A stretch of 64,000 nt of DNA from Fictibacillus phosphorivorans (GTDB lineage: Bacteria > Bacillota > Bacilli > Bacillales > Fictibacillaceae): contig NZ_LRFC01000039.1 in assembly GCF_001619875.1 (NCBI RefSeq), forward strand, positions 91,248-155,247, given 5' to 3'. The notes below the pieces were generated by a model. The model did no database searches. It was not told the DNA's origin and saw nothing but the letters and a program-made list of their open reading frames with translations. Position 1 is the first letter of the stretch, and every line of letters starts with the position of its first letter. This document shows positions 55,427-64,000 of this stretch, piece by piece. A program made the position numbers and the translations under genes.

Positions 55427-56695
55427 TTACTTGCTGTGGTTTGCTTCAATGTTTTGTCCAATTGTTTTTACTGCACTGTCTAGAGCAGCTTTTGGCTCAG
55501 ACTTACCAGTTGCAGATAATTGAAGTGCGTTTGCAGCTGGAGCCCAAACTTCTGCCATTTCAGGAATGTTTGGCATTGGAACTCCACGTTCTGATTGAAC
55601 AGCTACAGCTTTAGCTGCTTCGTTGTCTGCAATGATTGGGTCCTCCATAAGAGATACAACTGGAGGGATTTCTGCTGTTTTCTCAAATCGAGTTTTAGCA
55701 TTTTCTTCGTTTGTGATAAACTCAACAAGTTTTGCAGCCCATTCTTTGTTTTCAGAGAATTGGCTTACATTGTAACCTTTAACTCCGATGAACGTTTTTA
55801 CATACTCACCGTTTGGCAATTTAGGCATTGGTGCAACACCGATATCCACGCCAGCATCTTTGTACCCTTGGAATGACCAAGGACCGTTCATAACTGAAGC
55901 AACTTTACCTTCTTGGAAAAGTCCGTCAATTGTTTGTCCTGCTTTTTCACCAATGATACCTTTAGGGAATAATCCATCTTTGTACCAGCTAGTGATGTAG
56001 CTTAATCCTTCAACAGCACCTTCATTAGCTAGACCAAGGTCTTTTGGATCAAGAGTTCCGTTGTCGTCTTTAAATACATAGCTTCCGTATCCTGAAAGAA
56101 CACCGTTCGCAAAGTAGAAGTCAGTCCAGTTTGCTAGGAATCCGTATTGTGCTCCACCTTTGTCACCTTTAGAGAAAGCAAGTACATCGTCTAAAGATTC
56201 TGGTGCTTCAGACATTTGCTTTTTGTTATAGATGAAAACTGGTGTTTCAGTTGACTTTGGAAGTCCATAAAGGTTTCCGTCATATGTTAATGCATTAATT
56301 GAAGATTCAGTGTAAAGCTTTGTAACATCATCAGAAACTTCGATTGGTGCGATTAGTCCTTCAATTGCTAATGGTCCAATACGGTCATGTGGAGTTGTGA
56401 TAACGTCTGGTCCTTTTTTAGCTGGTCCATCAAGACGAAGCTTTTCTTGCTGGTCAAGCATTGGGATTTCTTTCATCTCAACTTTGATACCGTATTTCTC
56501 TTCGAACTTTTTAATAGCGTCTTGAGTACCAGAACCTTTTTCTTGGTCTTCCCAGATCACTAATTTTTCAGGCTTGTCTGCCGCCTTATCTTTCTTGCCG
56601 CCAGTAGATGAGCTGTCATCTTGCGGTCCGCAAGCAGCTAGAGCACTTGCAGCTAGAGCAAAAGTTAATGGTAATGCTAATAACTTTTTCATCAA
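55427..56695 (-). CDS. malE: Maltodextrin-binding lipoprotein MalE
   Basis: A 422-residue solute-binding lipoprotein: signal MMKKLLALPLTFALAASALA, lipobox LAAC (Cys 21), Ser/Gly/Lys linker, then the extracellular sugar-binding fold (VIWEDQEKGSGTQDAIKKF near 48-66; SVMNGPWSFQGYKDAGVDIG near 260-280). It delivers maltodextrins to MalFG. GGGGGTACAATTG precedes the ATG. It is first in the operon; operator-like sites lie just upstream. Confidence 0.93.
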   Translation of the reverse strand: MMKKLLALPLTFALAASALAACGPQDDSSSTGGKKDKAADKPEKLVIWEDQEKGSGTQDAIKKFEEKYGIKVEMKEIPMLDQQEKLRLDGPAKKGPDVITTPHDRIGPLAIEGLIAPIEVSDDVTKLYTESSINALTYDGNLYGLPKSTETPVFIYNKKQMSEAPESLDDVLAFSKGDKGGAQYGFLANWTDFYFANGVLSGYGSYVFKDDNGTLDPKDLGLANEGAVEGLSYITSWYKDGLFPKGIIGEKAGQTIDGLFQEGKVASVMNGPWSFQGYKDAGVDIGVAPMPKLPNGEYVKTFIGVKGYNVSQFSENKEWAAKLVEFITNEENAKTRFEKTAEIPPVVSLMEDPIIADNEAAKAVAVQSERGVPMPNIPEMAEVWAPAANALQLSATGKSEPKAALDSAVKTIGQNIEANHSK

Positions 56696-56731
56696 TTGTA
56701 CCCCCTATTGTAATTGGAAATTCGAAGCATA

Positions 56732-56741
56732 CAAACGTTTG
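56732..56741. promoter_or_regulatory. LacI-type operator upstream of malE
   Basis: CAAACGTTTG, a perfect 10-bp palindrome with the central CG typical of LacI-family sites, 37 bp upstream of malE. A binding site for the local MalR or for CcpA. Confidence 0.65.
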
Positions 56742-56795
56742 CACAGATTAGCAAAAAAAATGTTTTTCTGTCTTTAATGAAGTTTTTTGCCGTTT

Positions 56796-56810
56796 ATGAA
56801 AACGATTGCA
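56796..56810. promoter_or_regulatory. cre-like catabolite control site
   Basis: ATGAAAACGATTGCA fits the CcpA cre consensus WTGNAANCGNWNNCW at every position. It lies between malE and the alpha-glycosidase gene and could act on either. Confidence 0.6.
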
Positions 56811-56892
56811 TTACGTGCTCAATTTCATTATACCTATGCTTTGAATTTTTACAATACTTTTTTAATTATTTTTGTTTTCGCTTTCATTGCTC

Positions 56893-56922
56893 TTGATTTT
56901 TTTGATGTAAGCGGTTTATACT
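56893..56922 (+). promoter_or_regulatory. Alpha-glycosidase promoter
   Basis: TTGATT (56893-56898) and TATACT (56917-56922) with 18 bp between; transcription would begin about 105 nt before the gene. Confidence 0.5.
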
Positions 56923-56962
56923 ATCATCATTACAAGTTGAAGGCAATGTACGATCCTTAAGT

Positions 56963-57008
56963 GGGTACAACCTAGGAAATCTATAGGTTGTGCCCTATTT
57001 TTATTTTT
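56963..57008 (+). terminator. Terminator-like hairpin in the alpha-glycosidase leader
   Basis: GGGTACAACCTA / TAGGTTGTGCCC pairs over 12 bp with one G-U, followed by a T-rich run (TATTTTTATTTTT). It lies between the promoter and the ribosome site of the downstream gene. Confidence 0.7.
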
Positions 57009-57030
57009 CAGGATAATGAAGGGAGAATGA

Positions 57031-58758
<1,728 letters not shown>

Positions 58759-58817
58759 GACTGTTTATCAAGGATGTGTTAATAGCTGTTTTTGTAAATT
58801 TTTTTGATATTTGAAGG

Positions 58818-58946
58818 GTTGATTTCCGTTCCAGGTGCTCGCTTTCCGCGGGGCAGGCGGTGAGCCACATTCGTTACGTTTCACTTTTAAGTGTCTCACC
58901 TGCCCACCTGTCCCGCAGGAGTCTCCCACCTTCTACTACAATCAAC
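58818..58946. repeat. Full GTTGATT hairpin element (best copy)
   Basis: A 129-bp copy from GTTGATT to AATCAAC. The left part CCGCGGGGCAGGCGGTGAG can pair with the right part CTCACCTGCCCACCTGTCCC-GCAGG, leaving a loop around CACATTCGTTACG. The gap 58759-59376 (618 bp) contains this copy, the inverted copy at 59128, and a terminator; no gene. Confidence 0.88.
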
Positions 58947-59127
58947 TGTTCAAAGAAGACAATTGATAAGATTTTTTAGACAATAGCTTTTTTTGAAAGT
59001 TAGTGTCTGTGGTTTTTTAAATCTCCTCTCTATGTACAGGTAGCTGGGAGTCGGCCATACTGGAATTTTTTATCGTACACGTTAATTACCTTTTTTACGT
59101 TACTTTATGGTTTTTCTTCATTGACAA

Positions 59128-59247
59128 GTTGCTTGTAGTGTAAGGATGCGAGACTCCTGCAGGACGAGTGGTCAGGTGGAGACTCCTAAAGGCGCAAGGC
59201 TCACCGGACGCCCTGCGGAAAGCGAGCATCCTGAAACGGAGAGCAAC
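59128..59247. repeat. Inverted copy of the hairpin element
   Basis: A 120-bp copy in the opposite orientation to the other five: it contains GCGGAAAGCGAGCATCCTG (complement of the left arm) near its right end. Its ends are GTTGCT and AGCAAC instead of GTTGATT and AATCAAC. Confidence 0.82.
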
Positions 59248-59278
59248 CACTTTACAAAGACTACAAAGCATATCCAAC

Positions 59279-59313
59279 AGCCCCTTACCGTAAAAAGTAA
59301 GGGGATTTTATTT
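59279..59313 (+). terminator. Terminator upstream of the MATE gene
   Basis: CCCCTTAC / GTAAGGGG 8-bp stem followed by ATTTTATTT, 64 bp before the MATE start codon. Confidence 0.65.
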
Positions 59314-59376
59314 CAGTAACTTAACTTTCCTGCTACAATGGAAAATATTCAATCAACACGATGGAGAGGGATGTAC

Positions 59377-60732
59377 ATGAAAGGAAACAAAGCCGCCAAG
59401 CTTTCCCTTTTTGCCATTACGTGGCCGATCTTTATAGAAATTATGCTTCATATGTTAATGGGTAACGCTGATACGCTCATGCTAAGTCAATATTCAGACC
59501 ATTCAGTGGCTGCAGTTGGTCTGACTAACCAGTTATTATCAATCGTAATCGTCATGTTTGGTTTTGTAGCTACTGGTGCAAGTGTTGTCATTGCACAAGC
59601 GATCGGTGCTAAATTGGAAAGGACTGCAGCAGAAGTTGCCGTTGTAGCGATAATGGGGAACTTGCTTTTCGGTTTACTATTAAGTGCCATCTTAGTCATC
59701 TGGGGCGATGTTTTTTTAAGGTGGATGAACACACCACCTGAGTTAATGGCTGATGCATCCAGCTACCTTTTGATTGTTGGTGGATTTTCATTTATTCAAT
59801 CTGTCATTATGACGATTGGAGCTGCTATCAGAAGTTATGGGTTTACGAAAGATGCGATGTATGTCACGATCGGCATGAACATCTTAAATGTTTTTGGAAA
59901 CTACTTGTTTATTTTTGGAGCGTTCGGTTTCCCTGTCTTAGGCGTTGAAGGTGTAGCCATTTCGACTTCTGTCAGCCGTTTTCTTGGTTTAGTCGTGATT
60001 TTGTATCTATTATTTAAGCGATCTTCTATTCCTCTTCCCTTTGCAAGTTCTATTAAATTGTTCCCAATTCATATCAAGAGCGTTTTAAGAATCGGTTTGC
60101 CTTCAGCTGGTGAACATCTTTCATACAGTGGATCTCAGATGCTTATTACGTTTTTTATTACATTGCTTGGAACAACTGCGCTGACAACGAAGGTATACAC
60201 GTTTAATATCATGATGTTTATCTTCCTGTTTGCGGTTGCGATCGGTCAAGGCACCCAGATTTTAATCGGTCATTTAATCGGAGCAAAATCATATGATTCT
60301 GCCTATAAAATGTGTTTAAAAAGCCAGACGTACGCCATGATCATCAGCTTTTTGATGGCAGGGGTTGCTTCTCTGTTTGCTAAACCCCTTCTTTCTATAT
60401 TTACAGACAACCCCGAGATCATTAAAGAAGGTACTTTATTGCTCTACTTAACACTGTTGCTTGAACCAGGACGTTCGTTTAACCTTGTTATTATTTCAAG
60501 TTTACGTGCGGCTGGAGATGTTAAATTTCCGGTTGTGATGGGTATCATTTCCATGTGGGGTGTAAGTGTACCTCTTGCTTATCTTTTAGGCATTACGTTT
60601 GATTTGGGCTTAGTGGGCATTTGGCTTGCTTTTACAGCTGACGAATGGCTTCGAGGTTTGTTCATGCTATCGAGATGGCGAAAGAGAAAATGGCAAAAGC
60701 AGCATATCATACAAAGAGAAGCTACTGCTTAA
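59377..60732 (+). CDS. yisQ: MATE-family multidrug/metabolite exporter
   Basis: A 451-residue membrane protein of twelve helices in two halves (WPIFIEIMLHMLMGNADTLML near 13-33; GLPSAGEHLSYSGSQMLITFF near 243-263). The first ATG with correct spacing to GGAGAGGG is 59377 (another at 59371 is possible); an earlier ATG at 59338 overlaps a promoter-like region. It exports substrates in exchange for Na+ or H+. B. subtilis yisQ is a MATE gene near asnO, as here. Substrate unknown. Confidence 0.85.
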   Translation: MKGNKAAKLSLFAITWPIFIEIMLHMLMGNADTLMLSQYSDHSVAAVGLTNQLLSIVIVMFGFVATGASVVIAQAIGAKLERTAAEVAVVAIMGNLLFGLLLSAILVIWGDVFLRWMNTPPELMADASSYLLIVGGFSFIQSVIMTIGAAIRSYGFTKDAMYVTIGMNILNVFGNYLFIFGAFGFPVLGVEGVAISTSVSRFLGLVVILYLLFKRSSIPLPFASSIKLFPIHIKSVLRIGLPSAGEHLSYSGSQMLITFFITLLGTTALTTKVYTFNIMMFIFLFAVAIGQGTQILIGHLIGAKSYDSAYKMCLKSQTYAMIISFLMAGVASLFAKPLLSIFTDNPEIIKEGTLLLYLTLLLEPGRSFNLVIISSLRAAGDVKFPVVMGIISMWGVSVPLAYLLGITFDLGLVGIWLAFTADEWLRGLFMLSRWRKRKWQKQHIIQREATA

Positions 60733-60737
60733 AAAAG

Positions 60738-60772
60738 TAAAAACCGGAGAACATGATGTTTTCCGGTTTTTT
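60738..60772. terminator. Bidirectional terminator between MATE and asnO
   Basis: AAAACCGGA / TCCGGTTTT stem with A- and T-runs for the convergent genes. Confidence 0.85.
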
Positions 60773-60774
60773 AT

Positions 60775-62622
60775 TTAATCAATAATATTAATATGATAAT
60801 CTGATAACCAGCTATCAATCTGCGCGAGATGCGCCATAAGCTGAGGACCTGTCATCAGCTGGCCAAACCATGGCTCTTTAAATGTTTCCCCGTTCGTATC
60901 AATGATCTCTTGCACTTTTTTGCGGTTAAGCACTTCAAAAAGAGGAGAATTTTTTTTCGAAACAATAGATTGCAGCCAGTCTTTGACTCCATTCGTGTAA
61001 GCAGGGTGGAACGTTTTTGGATATGGACTCTTCTTGCGGTACAATACATCTTTTGGAAGAACTCCCGTTAATGCTTTCCTAAGAATCCCCTTCTCTCTTC
61101 CGTCCAACATCTTCATGTCCCAGGGAATGTTCCATGCGTACTCTACAATTCTATGATCTGCAAAAGGTACCCTTACCTCTAATGAAGCTCCCATACTCAT
61201 ACGGTCTTTCCGATCTAAGAGAGTTGTCATAAACCAGATCATATTAAGGTAAAAAATCTCGCGGCGTCTAGCCTCTAATTTTGTTTCTCCATCTAATCCT
61301 GGAGTCTCATTGACCGTTTCTTCGTACCTTTGCTGTACATATGACGCTAAGTTCAGCTTTTTAGACCATGAATCTTGCAGCAGATTTTGTCGAGCTGCCG
61401 TTGAACGCATCCATGGAAACATCTGACGGTTTAAGAGCTCTTCTTTATGAAACCATGGATACCCGCCAAAGATTTCGTCTGCACATTCTCCTGACAAGGC
61501 AACAGTAGATTGCGGTTTAATCTGCCGGCAGAACCATAATAAAGATGAATCTACATCAGCCATTCCTGGCAGGTCACGAACGGTAACCGCTTCACGCAAA
61601 TGGTTGATCAAAAGCTCATTATCAATCACACAACTATGATGAACAGAACCTGTCGCCTCTACCATTTGATTGATCCAGTAGGCATCTGAATTTGGCTGAT
61701 AATCACTTGCTTTAAAATATTTATCATTATCTACATAGTCGATGCTGAACGTATGAAGTTCACCTTTGTTTTCTTCTTTAAAATAATTTGCAGCGATTGC
61801 CGTGATTGCACTAGAGTCAAGTCCCCCTGAAAGGAAAGTACAAACGGGTACATCTGCTATTAACTGCCGTGTCACTGCATCATTAACAAGATGACGTACA
61901 TTTTCAACCGTATCATCTAAAGAGTCTTGGTGAGGTTTGCTCTCAACGTTCCAATAACGCCAAATTTTCAATCCGTTTTTCGTAAACGTTGCAGCATGAG
62001 CAGGCCGCAGTTCTTTTATGCCTTTATAAACCCCGTTACCTGGTGTTCGAGATGGACCAAGGCCAAATACTTCCTGCAGTCCTTCCCGGTCCACTTCAGC
62101 CTTCATTTCCGGATGAGCTAATATTGACTTTATTTCGGAACCAAATAGAAACATGCCACCTTGCTCAGTATAAAAGAACGGCTTAACTCCTAAGCGGTCA
62201 CGGGCCACGAATAAGCTTTGCTTCTCTTCATCCCAGATGCCGAACGCAAAGATTCCGTTAAATTTCTCAATACAACCTTCTCCCCACTCAATATAGGAAA
62301 TTAACAGAACTTCTGTGTCAGAATGTCCCTCGAAATGATAGCCTCTTTGTAATAGCTCCTTTCGAAGATCTTCTGTATTATACAATTCACCGTTGTAGCA
62401 AAGCGTATAATTTGTTTTGTTCTTTGCCCTTGTCATCGGCTGAACGCCGCCTTCAATATCAACAACCGCTAATCTAGCGTGACCGAAGCCTGCATGTGTG
62501 GTACTCCAGACATTAAGCGCGTCTGGTCCTCTTTTAGATAAAGGTGTTGCCATTTTGATTAAAATATTCTTTTCATTAATGAGGTTACGATTCCAATCTG
62601 CCCAACCCGTTATTCCGCACAT
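60775..62622 (-). CDS. asnO: Asparagine synthetase (glutamine-hydrolysing)
   Basis: A 615-residue class II amidotransferase. I start it at the ATG at 62622 because the glutaminase Cys must follow the first Met (MCGITGW); AGAAAGGATG precedes. Glutaminase domain to about 210 (YNGELYN; HSDTEV), synthetase domain with the ATP P-loop FLSGGLDSSAI near 260 and VALSGECADEIFGGYPWF near 365. It makes asparagine from aspartate, glutamine and ATP. Length and neighbour fit B. subtilis AsnO (YisO), expressed in sporulation there. Confidence 0.92.
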   Translation of the reverse strand: MCGITGWADWNRNLINEKNILIKMATPLSKRGPDALNVWSTTHAGFGHARLAVVDIEGGVQPMTRAKNKTNYTLCYNGELYNTEDLRKELLQRGYHFEGHSDTEVLLISYIEWGEGCIEKFNGIFAFGIWDEEKQSLFVARDRLGVKPFFYTEQGGMFLFGSEIKSILAHPEMKAEVDREGLQEVFGLGPSRTPGNGVYKGIKELRPAHAATFTKNGLKIWRYWNVESKPHQDSLDDTVENVRHLVNDAVTRQLIADVPVCTFLSGGLDSSAITAIAANYFKEENKGELHTFSIDYVDNDKYFKASDYQPNSDAYWINQMVEATGSVHHSCVIDNELLINHLREAVTVRDLPGMADVDSSLLWFCRQIKPQSTVALSGECADEIFGGYPWFHKEELLNRQMFPWMRSTAARQNLLQDSWSKKLNLASYVQQRYEETVNETPGLDGETKLEARRREIFYLNMIWFMTTLLDRKDRMSMGASLEVRVPFADHRIVEYAWNIPWDMKMLDGREKGILRKALTGVLPKDVLYRKKSPYPKTFHPAYTNGVKDWLQSIVSKKNSPLFEVLNRKKVQEIIDTNGETFKEPWFGQLMTGPQLMAHLAQIDSWLSDYHINIID

Positions 62623-62781
62623 TGGTTTCATCCTTTCTGTACAAACTCCATTTCTAGTACGCATGCCCATTACTCAGCATATGCTTTTATCCTTGTTCGG
62701 GTGTTTCTGAAAATATTTGTGCAAGTTCTTCCAAGTTGTATATAATGAATACATATTTCAGAAGATAAAGGTGATTATTGG

Positions 62782-63870
62782 ATGCCACAGTCGAAGTTTT
62801 TTCGTATCGGATACGGTTTGCTCCTCATTTTTCTTATTATTCTAGTGGGAACAAAGATTGATTTTATTTTTAGACCGATCGTCGTACTTGTTCAAACATT
62901 ATTTTTTCCGTTTTTACTAGGCGGTGTTCTCTACTATTTGTTCCGTCCCGTTGTTCAGTTTTTACATAAGCGAAACGTTCCAAAGGTATTATCCATCCTG
63001 CTTATCTATCTGCTGGCTATCGGACTATTTGTACTCTTGTTCTATTCCATTGGTCCGGTCCTGCAAAGACAAGTTAGTAATTTAGTAGAAAATACCCCAG
63101 CTTTAATTGATGCTATTCGCTCAAAACTGAATGATCTGCAGCAGAACGAATGGGTTAGTCGTTTCCAGGATAGTGAACAGTTTGATGTAAAAGAGATTTC
63201 TGATAAAGTGTCAGCTTATCTTTCTAACAGTGCTCAAACCATTGGTACGAACATCGCAAACTTTATTGGAATCATTACAAACATTATTATGATTTTTGTT
63301 ACGGTTCCTTTCATTCTTTATTACATGTTAAAAGAAGGTGAAAAGGCACCACAAATGGTGCTCCAAACATTACCTGAAAGACAGCGTAATAATGGAACAA
63401 AAATTTTAAAAGACATGGATATCGCGTTAAGTTCCTACATTCAAGGTCAAATCTTAGTCAGTGTTTGTGTCGGAACGATGCTGTACATCGGATACTTGGT
63501 GATTGGGATTGAGTACTCCTTAATCCTGGCGATCATCGCCATGTTTACAAATGTTATCCCGTTCCTTGGTCCCATCATCGGAGTTGTGCCAGCACTTATC
63601 GTAGCAATCGTCGATTCTCCAGCTATGGTCATTAAGGTACTTGTCGTGATGGTTATAGCTCAGCAAATTGAAGGAAATATCATCTCTCCTCAAGTCATGG
63701 GTAAGAAGCTCGACATCCACCCGCTGACAATCATTTCAATCTTGCTAGTTGCTGGAAGCCTTGGCGGATTACTTGGTTTGATCCTAGCCGTTCCGGTCTA
63801 TGCTGTATTAAAGGTTATTGTGTTGCATACTTACAGATTAATTAATTTAAGAAGAACGAAAGAATTATAG
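62782..63870 (+). CDS. AI-2E family transporter-like membrane protein
   Basis: A 362-residue membrane protein with about eight helices in the AI-2E (PerM/TqsA) arrangement: two N-terminal pairs, a soluble region near 90-160 (VENTPALIDAIRSKLNDLQQ), and the conserved C-terminal part with NVIPFLGPIIGVVPALIVAI near 252-272 and QQIEGNIISPQVMGKKLDIHPLTII near 293-317. Family members include sodium/proton antiporters and autoinducer-2 exporters; the substrate is open. Resembles YueF-type proteins of Bacillus. Confidence 0.85.
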   Translation: MPQSKFFRIGYGLLLIFLIILVGTKIDFIFRPIVVLVQTLFFPFLLGGVLYYLFRPVVQFLHKRNVPKVLSILLIYLLAIGLFVLLFYSIGPVLQRQVSNLVENTPALIDAIRSKLNDLQQNEWVSRFQDSEQFDVKEISDKVSAYLSNSAQTIGTNIANFIGIITNIIMIFVTVPFILYYMLKEGEKAPQMVLQTLPERQRNNGTKILKDMDIALSSYIQGQILVSVCVGTMLYIGYLVIGIEYSLILAIIAMFTNVIPFLGPIIGVVPALIVAIVDSPAMVIKVLVVMVIAQQIEGNIISPQVMGKKLDIHPLTIISILLVAGSLGGLLGLILAVPVYAVLKVIVLHTYRLINLRRTKEL

Positions 63871-63877
63871 GATTAAG

Positions 63878-63910
63878 AAAAGCACCGGAAACTGATCTCC
63901 GGTGCTTTTT
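63878..63910 (+). terminator. Terminator of the AI-2E family gene
   Basis: AAAGCACCGG / CCGGTGCTTT stem followed by T-run. Confidence 0.85.
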
Positions 63911-63942
63911 AATGTGACAAATAAGATTCTTAGTTTTGATTT

Positions 63943-64000
63943 TTTTCCGCTCGTAAATCTTATCTTCCGCTCGTAAATCTTATTTTCCGCTCGTAAATCT
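63943..64000. repeat. Tandem array of 20-bp units (TTCCGCTCGTAAATCT) at the right edge
   Basis: TTCCGCTCGTAAATCT occurs at 63945, 63965 and 63985, exactly 20 bp apart. The array runs into the window edge, so its full length is unknown. Reversed, the unit reads ACGAGCGGAA, which shares the CGAGC core with the array at 28145. Confidence 0.9.

Noticed and set aside
58947..59127. Passenger gene between the two inverted hairpin elements
   Set aside because: No frame with a ribosome site or recognisable protein; the spacer looks non-coding.
60829..61071. Plus-strand open frame within asnO
   Set aside because: Antisense shadow of a complete asparagine synthetase gene.

Overview
The window is chromosomal DNA from an AT-rich, low-GC Gram-positive, spore-former-type member of the Bacillaceae. 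The evidence is strong GGAGG ribosome sites, TTG/GTG starts, a tryptophan T-box leader, a FapR-type operator, and near-complete colinearity, in inverted order, with the Bacillus subtilis yisO-yit-yjz-yja-yjb region as I remember it. A Fictibacillus-like or related genus is my guess; the sequence alone does not prove it. I see no prophage, insertion sequence, CRISPR array, rRNA or tRNA.

Region by region. 1-9.6 kb: a CPA2 antiporter (yjbQ), a RodA-type flippase/polymerase, prpE, the nadK-rluA-type operon with the small alarmone synthetase gene and yjbL, then yjbK (CYTH), yjbJ (transglycosylase), yjbI (globin) and spxH. 9.6-16.4 kb: pepF, coiA, mecA, terC-type yjbE, spx, yjbC and small genes; this is the proteolysis, competence and disulfide-stress block (Spx, its ClpXP adaptor SpxH, and the ClpC adaptor MecA). 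16.4-28 kb: a UbiD decarboxylase, an HD hydrolase, a DegV protein, the oppABCDF peptide importer, a DUF3899 protein and T-box-controlled trpS. 28-35.5 kb: yjbA, fabF, fabH (with FapR box), yppG-like, comZ, a nucleotide-sugar-epimerase-like protein, a yjaU-like hydrolase, yjzD and yjzC. 35.1-38.9 kb: small unknown proteins and a molybdenum cofactor set (moaD-moaE-mobB-moeA). 38.9-46.1 kb: the yitV/yitU/yizC/ipi/yitT/yitS-like block. 46-50.2 kb: an orphan histidine kinase and a Ku + LigD end-joining operon in which LigD is split into two overlapping genes. 50.3-58.8 kb: a maltodextrin locus (malR, membrane-anchored alpha-amylase, malG, malF, malE, and a divergent intracellular alpha-glycosidase). 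58.8-64 kb: MATE exporter, asparagine synthetase (yisQ-asnO pair) and an AI-2E family membrane protein.

The features least explained by genes are two intergenic repeat families. One is a hairpin element of about 120-130 bp with GTTGATT/AATCAAC ends (four full copies, one of them inverted, and two half copies cut at the same place). The other is a set of short arrays with a 20-22 bp period sharing a CGAG-type core at three separate loci. Both are noncoding and of unknown function to me.
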